The notes beneath the pieces were generated by a model, which was not told the origin of the DNA, searched no databases, and saw only the letters and a list, made by a program, of their open reading frames with translations. From DATGFK01 sp040007395 (GTDB lineage Bacteria > Chloroflexota > Anaerolineae > Aggregatilineales > UBA2796): DNA of 18,313 nt. This document shows, one piece after another, positions 5,318-11,646 of this stretch. Within the stretch, counting starts at the first letter, position 1. Each line of letters starts with the position of its first letter. Position numbers and translations under genes: made by a program. The DNA lies in NCBI GenBank assembly GCA_040007395.1, contig JBDTVG010000194.1, forward strand, positions 1 through 18,313, written 5' to 3'.

Positions 5318-8047
5318 ATGGCAATCAAGAGAACCAAGAACAGCTTCGGTGCGCGTGCCACCTTCGACACGGGCAGCGGCGAAGCCTACTACTATCGTCT
5401 GTCGCGGCTAGAAGAAATGGGGATCGCGAATATTGCGCGGCTGCCGTTTTCCATCCGTGTCTTGCTCGAATCGGTACTACGCGAGGCCAACAGCTTCGAG
5501 ATCACCGACGATGATGTGACCAATCTCGCGCAGTGGAACGCCAAAGCGCCTATCCAGCGCGAAGTGCCGTTCAAGCCCGCCCGCGTGATCTTGCAGGACT
5601 TTACCGGGGTGGCCTGTCTGGTCGATCTCGCTGTGATGCGTGACGCAATGCAGGATCTTGACGGCGATCTCAAGAAGATCCAGCCGTTGATCCCGGTGGA
5701 TCTAGTGATTGACCACTCGGTGCAGGTCGATGCGTTTGGCACAGCCGACGCACTGCGCATCAATTCTGCGATGGATATGGAGCGCAACCGGGAGCGCTAC
5801 GAGTTCATGCGCTGGGGTCAGAACGCTTTCGAGAACTTCCGCGTGGTGCCGCCCGAAATCGGCATTGTGCATCAGGTAAACCTCGAATATCTAGCGAAGG
5901 GCGTACTGACTCGCCCCGAAGAAGACGGGATCGTCGCGCTGCCAGATAGCCTTGTCGGGACGGATTCGCATACGACGATGATCAATGGGCTAGGTGTAGT
6001 GGGTTGGGGCGTAGGCGGAATCGAAGCCGAAGCCGTGATGCTTGGTCAGCCGATCTACATTCTGACTCCGCAAGTGGTCGGCATGAAGCTGACAGGCCGC
6101 TTGCCCGAAGGCGCAACCGCTACTGATCTGGCGCTCATCGTGACCCAAATGCTGCGTAAGAAGGGGGTCGTCGATAAGTTCGTCGAGTTCTACGGCAGCG
6201 GCCTGAGCCAGATGTCCCTGCCGGATCGCGCCACCATTGCCAATATGTCGCCCGAATATGGCGCAACGATGGGCTTTTTCCCCATCGATACTGAAACGCT
6301 CGATTATCTGCGCCGCACTGGTCGCACGGCAGCAGAGATCACACTCGTTGAGCGCTACGCCAAGTTGCAAAATCTATTCCGCACCGATGACACGCCCGAC
6401 CCGGAATTCACCGATACGCTCGAATTGGATCTGGGCAGTGTCGAGCCAAGTATGGCGGGGCCAAAGCGTCCACAAGATCGCGTGCGTTTGGCGGATATGA
6501 AGACTGCCTTTAACGCCTCACTGCATGAATCGACGGCGAATCGTGGCTTTGCCCTTGAGGGCGATGCGCTGGAAAAGTTTGGCACCGTTACTACCGAAGA
6601 CGGCGAAAAGATCGAGATCCATCATGGCGCAGTCGTTATTGCGGCGATCACAAGCTGCACCAATACGTCTAATCCATCGGTGATGCTTGGCGCGGGATTG
6701 TTAGCGCGCAAGGCTGTCGCACGCGGTATGAAGGTTCCGGCCTATGTCAAGACCAGCATGGCTCCCGGTTCGCGAGTCGTGACCGAGTACCTCAAGGATG
6801 CCGGATTGCTAAACGATCTTGAGCAGTTGGGCTTCAATGTCGTTGGCTACGGCTGCACAACGTGTATCGGCAACAGTGGGCCGCTGCCCGCCCGTGTCGC
6901 GCAAGCTGTGAGCGATAGCAATATTGTGGCCTCCGCCGTTTTGAGTGGCAACCGTAACTTCGAGGGACGCATCAATCCGTTGGTCAAGGCCAATTATCTG
7001 GCCTCGCCGCCGCTGGTTGTAGCGTATGCCCTCGCCGGAACCACCGATATTGACCTGCTGAATGAACCGCTTGGCAAGGACGAAAACGGCAATCCGGTGT
7101 ACCTGAACGAGATCTGGCCTTCGCAGCAGGAGATCGCCAGCGCCATTGCCGCGACTGCCAAACCAGAAGTATTCCAACGGCTGTACGCGAATGTCGGTAG
7201 TTCTAACCCCGACTGGAACGACATTCCTAGCACCGATAGTATGTTGTATCCTTGGAGCGAGTCTTCAACCTACGTTCAGAAGCCGCCGTTCTTCGACAAC
7301 ATGGAACGGGCTATCACGCCGTTACATGACATTGTGAAGGCGCGAGTGCTGGGAGTCTTCGGTGATACGATCACGACGGATCATATCTCGCCCGCTGGCA
7401 GCATCGCCGTTGATAGTCCGGCAGGCCGTTACCTGATCGAACATGGCGTGCAAAAGAAGGACTTCAACCAGTACGGCACACGACGCGGCAATGATCGGGT
7501 CATGCTGCGCGGTACGTTTGCCAATATCCGGCTCAAGAATCTGATGGTTCCCGGCGTGGAAGGTGGCGTAACAATCCACTATCCCGACGGTCAGCAGATG
7601 GACATCTACGATGCGGCGATGAAGTACAAGACCGAAGGCGTACCGTTGGTCATCATTGCCGGAACTGAGTACGGTACAGGCAGTTCGCGTGACTGGGCGG
7701 CGAAGGGTACTGCGCTGTTGGGCGTGAGAGCAGTGTTAGCGGCGAGTTACGAGCGTATTCACCGCAGCAATCTCGTCGGAATGGGCGTGCTGCCGCTGCA
7801 ATTCAAGGAGGGACAGAGCGCCGAGACGCTCAACCTGACAGGCACGGAGCAAATCACTATCAAGGGCATCCATGAGCATATTGTGCCCAAGCAAGAAGTC
7901 ATGGTTGAGGTGGAACGCGCTGACGGCAATACGTTCAGCTTTGCGATGACTGCCCGCCTCGATACGCCCGTCGAAGTGATGTACTACGCCAATGGCGGCA
8001 TTTTACAAACGGTTTTGCGTGGCCTGCTAGACGAAGCCAACGCCTAA
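5318..8047 (+). CDS. acnA: Aconitate hydratase (aconitase A type)
   Basis: A full-length 909-residue aconitase of the AcnA/IRP type, cytoplasmic, interconverting citrate and isocitrate through cis-aconitate in the TCA cycle. The N-terminal domains carry LPDSLVGTDSHTTMINGLGVVGWGVGG. The 4Fe-4S cluster cysteines are in AAITSCTNTSNPSVM and GYGCTTCIGNSGPLP. The C-terminal swivel domain has FGDTITTDHISPAGSI, EYGTGSSRDWAAKG and SYERIHRSNLVGMGVLPLQF with the substrate-binding serine and arginines. All active-site motifs appear intact. The start has TGAGG seven bases upstream and the usual AcnA opening. It follows the tam-like gene in the same direction and is closed by two tandem terminators. Its labile cluster makes the enzyme sensitive to oxygen and iron, but no iron-responsive site is recognisable here. 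Confidence 0.98.
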   Translation: MAIKRTKNSFGARATFDTGSGEAYYYRLSRLEEMGIANIARLPFSIRVLLESVLREANSFEITDDDVTNLAQWNAKAPIQREVPFKPARVILQDFTGVACLVDLAVMRDAMQDLDGDLKKIQPLIPVDLVIDHSVQVDAFGTADALRINSAMDMERNRERYEFMRWGQNAFENFRVVPPEIGIVHQVNLEYLAKGVLTRPEEDGIVALPDSLVGTDSHTTMINGLGVVGWGVGGIEAEAVMLGQPIYILTPQVVGMKLTGRLPEGATATDLALIVTQMLRKKGVVDKFVEFYGSGLSQMSLPDRATIANMSPEYGATMGFFPIDTETLDYLRRTGRTAAEITLVERYAKLQNLFRTDDTPDPEFTDTLELDLGSVEPSMAGPKRPQDRVRLADMKTAFNASLHESTANRGFALEGDALEKFGTVTTEDGEKIEIHHGAVVIAAITSCTNTSNPSVMLGAGLLARKAVARGMKVPAYVKTSMAPGSRVVTEYLKDAGLLNDLEQLGFNVVGYGCTTCIGNSGPLPARVAQAVSDSNIVASAVLSGNRNFEGRINPLVKANYLASPPLVVAYALAGTTDIDLLNEPLGKDENGNPVYLNEIWPSQQEIASAIAATAKPEVFQRLYANVGSSNPDWNDIPSTDSMLYPWSESSTYVQKPPFFDNMERAITPLHDIVKARVLGVFGDTITTDHISPAGSIAVDSPAGRYLIEHGVQKKDFNQYGTRRGNDRVMLRGTFANIRLKNLMVPGVEGGVTIHYPDGQQMDIYDAAMKYKTEGVPLVIIAGTEYGTGSSRDWAAKGTALLGVRAVLAASYERIHRSNLVGMGVLPLQFKEGQSAETLNLTGTEQITIKGIHEHIVPKQEVMVEVERADGNTFSFAMTARLDTPVEVMYYANGGILQTVLRGLLDEANA

Positions 8048-8069
8048 CCTTAATTAACACGCTAGTGAG

Positions 8070-8105
8070 TGAGGCCGGACAAATTGTCCGGCCTCATGTT
8101 TTTGC
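8070..8105 (+). terminator. Intrinsic terminator 1 after acnA
   Basis: TGAGGCCGGAC at 8070-8080 pairs perfectly with GTCCGGCCTCA at 8086-8096 around AAATT, followed by TGTTTTT. It begins 23 bases past the acnA stop. The CCGGAC-NAATT-GTCCGG core is the same as in the terminator at 3066-3094 except for one loop base. Confidence 0.9.
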
Positions 8106-8109
8106 TTAG

Positions 8110-8144
8110 GCGGTTGGGTCGGGAGCGATCCAGCCGCTTTTTTT
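8110..8144 (+). terminator. Intrinsic terminator 2 after acnA
   Basis: GCGGTTGGGTC at 8110-8120 pairs with GATCCAGCCGC at 8127-8137 (eleven pairs, two of them G-U) around GGGAGC, followed directly by seven T residues. It backs up the terminator just before it and isolates the downstream exported-protein genes. Confidence 0.88.
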
Positions 8145-8181
8145 GTGTCAAGCCCGATTAAGCAATTGTTAAATTGTACGG

Positions 8182-8210
8182 TTGCCCTACGCTTTATCGA
8201 AAATTACAAT
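8182..8210 (+). promoter_or_regulatory. Candidate promoter of the exported-protein pair
   Basis: TTGCCC at 8182-8187 and TACAAT at 8205-8210 are 17 bases apart, about 50 bases before the ATG at 8260. A second TATACT at 8219-8224 has no good -35 partner. The tandem terminators upstream make a local promoter necessary. Confidence 0.5.
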
Positions 8211-8259
8211 ACTGCGGGTATACTTTGAACAATGTGACCTTCCTGACAGAGAGAAACTT

Positions 8260-8412
8260 ATGCCCACCAACTATAACCGCCGCCGAACCGCTACTGTAAC
8301 GCTGCTCTTCATGTCATTTGTAATGGGGGGGGGTAATGCTTATGCTTCACTCCCAAATCGCCGCCGGATTAGCACAACCCACGCCAACCCCCTGCACGGC
8401 AACTGGCGTTAA
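8260..8412 (+). CDS. Signal-peptide-coding 5' part, out of frame with the body gene
   Basis: The ATG at 8260 has GAGAG six bases upstream and opens MPTNYNRRRTATVTLLFMSF: a basic start followed by a hydrophobic stretch, as in a signal peptide. This frame reaches the nine-G tract at 8325-8333, continues as NAYASLPNRRR and stops at 8410-8412. The long frame at 8336-10369 begins right after the tract, shifted. With eight Gs (or eleven) the two frames join: the hydrophobic run would continue through VMLMLHSQIAAGLA and could be cleaved just before the QPTPTP linker. I therefore read this as the true 5' end of the next gene rather than a separate gene. Confidence 0.65.
   Translation: MPTNYNRRRTATVTLLFMSFVMGGGNAYASLPNRRRISTTHANPLHGNWR
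8325..8333 (+). repeat. Nine-G homopolymer tract
   Basis: Nine consecutive Gs lie at the exact point where the signal-peptide frame and the protein-body frame part. Losing one G or gaining two would fuse them. Such tracts slip during replication and also attract sequencing errors. It could be a phase-variation switch, a site of transcriptional slippage or an artefact. Confidence 0.9.
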
Positions 8413-10369
8413 GCTAGCGCCGACCTTCGTTCCTGACAGCGGTTCACAACCGTCATCGGCAACATCAACTCCCATAGTGATGAGCGTTCCATGTCCCACC
8501 TCGACACGGACTCTTATCGCCAGCCCCGGCACTCGTATTCCACTGGTTATATCTGCTACGCTAACGCCAAGTTCTACACCAATATCCACGTCGGTTATAC
8601 CGACTTCAACGCCTATAGTAAATGTACCGATGGATCTGATAATTGCCCCTACTTTTGATCCAGGCCCTGGTCTGACAGATACAGTAGGTGTGTGGCGACC
8701 ATCCGCTGGCGCATTCTATTTGCGTTATGAGAATCAAACTGGGAATGCCGATTTATCTGTTACCTTCGGTGCCACTACAGATTTACCCCTTGTTGGTGAC
8801 TGGGACGGTGATGGTATTGATACTGTCGGTGTGTTTCGGCCTACAACTACCCAGTTCTTTCTGAAAAATGCCAATACTCCTGCTGCACCAATTGCATACA
8901 CTTTTGTATATGGCGCTACCACCGATATACCAGTCAAAGGAGATTGGGATGGCAATGGGGCAGACGGTATCGGGGTTTATCGACCCAGTAATAACACTTT
9001 CTATCTAAGAAATAGCTTAAGTTCCGGCATTCCCGACTTTACAATGCCGTTTGGGATAGCCAATGCAATCCCTCTTTCAGGCAATTGGCAAGGTAGAAGC
9101 TATAGTGGACACGATAGTCCTGCTTACTATAATCCGGATACATCGACTTTTAGTATATCTTTGCAAGTCTGTAACTGTACTCCCGTCACTCCCTATGTTA
9201 TTAATGCAACACTCGGTGTAGCTGGTGACAGTCCCTTTTCAGGTGATTGGACTGGCTACGGCGATGGACTCGGTGTTTTTAGACCATCCAATGGATTGAT
9301 ATATCTTCGAAACCATCCTACCACGGGCATTGCCGATACTACTTTGGTTTTTGGCATCCCTAATGACAAACCTGTGGCAGGACATTGGGGTACAACTACC
9401 GATATGTTGGCTAGTTATGGGATCACTGTTTATGCACAAGGTTCAGATCCCGCACAAGATCCGGGTAATACCAAAGGAGTAGCTTGGCAGGCTGGTGAAC
9501 TTGATCAGATCTTGGCAGGGGTGCAAAATACCGCCAACGCCTTTGCTTTATTTGAAACAAATGTGCTTAGTAGAGGTTATACAGACCCTAAAGTCATCTA
9601 TAAGCGAATTATGGGCAATTTCAAGGTCGTGCATGTTATCAATGGCTTCACATTTATTGATGCCAATGGACATCCTGTTGCCGACGGATGCGATGGCGCT
9701 ATAAATAGAGCCTGTACCAGCAATGACCGAGGTGTCATACTCTTCTATGGAAATCTAAATATCACCCCCTATACATTTGTTCATGAAGAGGGACACAGAT
9801 TCGATAATCAAAGCAATATCCCAGCTACAAATATGTCACTTAGCGAGAGTATAAGTGGTGCTAATGTTGTAATAGATTGCGGCTCGCCTACGATAACTCC
9901 CGGTGTTCCTTCTCCATCACCAACCCATGGTCCAACTGCTACCTTAACAAAAGTTCCTGCTCGTGTGATGGGTGAAATTATTAATCAACCTCAAACATGG
10001 ACACGCGGCGAACGCGGATGGGGTAGTGGACCTGCAAAAATTCCGGGTGGTGGAGCTTTGATTACAACTTTCCAGCAGAATCCGGCATTTCTAGCAACTG
10101 GTGTTCCAAAAACAACCGCTGTATCCGAAGCAACTGCGGATACTTTCTTGAATTGGGTCTACAGCATCAGTTCAGGTGCTTCTGCTACCAATCCTTGTAA
10201 TCAACCATTTCCGGGAACTTGGAACGGTTTTCACAACGAAGATTGGGTAGGTATGACCAGTAATAATGCCATTCCTGGCAACCCGGACAATACACACCCC
10301 GGCAGTAAACGTTCCGAAGTAATGCAGAATACAATGAGTCAAATTTTCCAACAACATACTACTTGGTAG
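8336..10369 (+). CDS. Exported propeller-repeat protein with HExxH zinc-protease-like domain
   Basis: 677 residues from the ATG at 8336; the real start is probably 8260 through the G tract. Residues 14-115 are a Pro/Thr/Ser-rich linker starting QPTPTPC. About 115-352 hold five repeats of some 47-50 residues of the form DxxGVFRPSxxxFYLRN...FGxxxDxPxxGDWDGDG. These resemble FG-GAP/VCBS-type propeller blades, and the fourth is divergent. The C-terminal part has HEEGH at 483-487, an HExxH zinc motif, and ExxAD at 598-602 (SEATADTFLNW), which could supply the third ligand as in gluzincins. A second Pro/Thr linker (PTITPGVPSPSPTHGPTATL) sits between the two motifs. The protein is probably secreted; proteolytic activity is inferred from motifs only. 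The WD40 gene follows 29 bases on, and the DNA is AT-richer than its neighbours. Confidence 0.85.
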   Translation: MLMLHSQIAAGLAQPTPTPCTATGVKLAPTFVPDSGSQPSSATSTPIVMSVPCPTSTRTLIASPGTRIPLVISATLTPSSTPISTSVIPTSTPIVNVPMDLIIAPTFDPGPGLTDTVGVWRPSAGAFYLRYENQTGNADLSVTFGATTDLPLVGDWDGDGIDTVGVFRPTTTQFFLKNANTPAAPIAYTFVYGATTDIPVKGDWDGNGADGIGVYRPSNNTFYLRNSLSSGIPDFTMPFGIANAIPLSGNWQGRSYSGHDSPAYYNPDTSTFSISLQVCNCTPVTPYVINATLGVAGDSPFSGDWTGYGDGLGVFRPSNGLIYLRNHPTTGIADTTLVFGIPNDKPVAGHWGTTTDMLASYGITVYAQGSDPAQDPGNTKGVAWQAGELDQILAGVQNTANAFALFETNVLSRGYTDPKVIYKRIMGNFKVVHVINGFTFIDANGHPVADGCDGAINRACTSNDRGVILFYGNLNITPYTFVHEEGHRFDNQSNIPATNMSLSESISGANVVIDCGSPTITPGVPSPSPTHGPTATLTKVPARVMGEIINQPQTWTRGERGWGSGPAKIPGGGALITTFQQNPAFLATGVPKTTAVSEATADTFLNWVYSISSGASATNPCNQPFPGTWNGFHNEDWVGMTSNNAIPGNPDNTHPGSKRSEVMQNTMSQIFQQHTTW

Positions 10370-10398
10370 TAGAGCTTACTCAATAGGAGAATCTAGTT

Positions 10399-11646
10399 GT
10401 GAAGACATCATTCAAACGGTGGCGTATTGTCCTAATTCTTACAGTGCTTTTATTGACAACAAGCACGGGATATTCAACCGCTGTAGAAGCTTCAAGTCAT
10501 AGACAGGTTATCGATACTCCGCAGATTTTTACGTCAGGAGCATGGAGTCCTAATGGGCAGAGTGTTGCACTCAGTACAGTTGACGGAACTATCTTTGTTC
10601 AGAGTGCCATAACGGGCCAAATTACCAATACATTAGTGCAACAATCGGGACCAACATTTAGCGTCGCTTGGAATCCCGATGGCACTAAATTGGCAACTGG
10701 TGGAATAGATATGAAAATACGTGTCTGGGATACCACTACTAGTCAACTCTTAAATACTTTGAGTGGTCACACCGACTTTGTAAGCGCAGTCATTTGGTCA
10801 CCTGAGGGTAGTAAAATTATTAGTGGAAGCTCACAAGACTCTCAGAATTTTCGCATTTGGGATGCGGCTACAGGTAAGCAATTGAAAGGCGATAACACAG
10901 GCAGCATAGACCGCATGGCTTGGAGTCCAGATGGTACTAAGTTGGCTAGAGTAAATATAGTGGGTGTAGATTTCGTAGATGTCAATACCCTTGATGCTCT
11001 CAGTGATTTTGTTCTCAACCATCCGGAAGGACCTAGCTCTGGGTATGATGTCGCAGCCATTGCTTGGGGTCCTGATAGCAAACGGCTGGCAACGGGAAGC
11101 GGTAATGGCACGGTACGCATTTGGGATTTAGACACCAAAAAAATTATCGTTGATCATCTGCACGCTAATGAAGGCCAAAATGTAGACCCAGAACTCGACG
11201 TTGTAAATGCACTCACTTTTAGCGCTGATGGAAGTAAGTTGTCAAGCCTGAGTGTGGATGGCACGATACGAGTATGGGACACCAGTACAGGCAAAATACT
11301 CAATACGATGCAAGTAAAAGATGTAACAACTACCTATGGTTCTGTGTGGAGTCAATATGGTGGACGATTAGCGCTTGCAGACAATACACCCAACAGCGCA
11401 GGAACTAAGGCAATTTCGGCTAACACCATTCGTATTGTGGTTCCTTTTCCCTCGGCTGAAGATCTCCACGCTACTGTCAAGCAATGCGCCACTGTTGCTG
11501 TAAAATCAAACCTCACAACACTGTTGAACAGTAAGCAGTTGCAGCAATTTGTTACCGCCGTCAAAGCGCTGACCAGCGATCAGATCCCGCCCGCGTGTGC
11601 CGCCGATCTCATCGCAGTGGCGGAGGCGTTGCAAAAAGCGCCCTAA
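10399..11646 (+). CDS. Exported WD40-repeat protein with helical C-terminal tail
   Basis: 415 residues from a GTG with AGGAGA eight bases upstream. MKTSFKRWRIVLILTVLLLT is a typical signal peptide, with a likely cleavage near AVEA. About seven WD40 blades follow to residue 345, with clear motifs such as VAWNPDGTKLATGG..IRVWD, AWGPDSKRLATGSGNGTVRIWD and TFSADGSKLSSLS..IRVWD. Together they should fold as one propeller used for binding. The last 65 residues are a predicted helical tail with two cysteines (KQCATV, PPACAADL). The gene starts 29 bases after the propeller-protease gene and likely shares its transcript, so the two products may work together at the cell surface. The last 38 bases overlap the YfhO gene on the other strand. 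Base composition changes from AT-rich to GC-rich near 11550, within the tail. The ligand is unknown. Confidence 0.88.
   Translation: MKTSFKRWRIVLILTVLLLTTSTGYSTAVEASSHRQVIDTPQIFTSGAWSPNGQSVALSTVDGTIFVQSAITGQITNTLVQQSGPTFSVAWNPDGTKLATGGIDMKIRVWDTTTSQLLNTLSGHTDFVSAVIWSPEGSKIISGSSQDSQNFRIWDAATGKQLKGDNTGSIDRMAWSPDGTKLARVNIVGVDFVDVNTLDALSDFVLNHPEGPSSGYDVAAIAWGPDSKRLATGSGNGTVRIWDLDTKKIIVDHLHANEGQNVDPELDVVNALTFSADGSKLSSLSVDGTIRVWDTSTGKILNTMQVKDVTTTYGSVWSQYGGRLALADNTPNSAGTKAISANTIRIVVPFPSAEDLHATVKQCATVAVKSNLTTLLNSKQLQQFVTAVKALTSDQIPPACAADLIAVAEALQKAP

Noticed and set aside
5990..6370. Antisense frame of 126 codons inside acnA
   Set aside because: It is fully covered by the well-conserved aconitase reading frame and shows no family motif.
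8182..8259. Extension of the signal-peptide frame to a TTG at 8182
   Set aside because: The TTG is part of the candidate -35 hexamer, and the residues before the ATG at 8260 do not look like a signal start.
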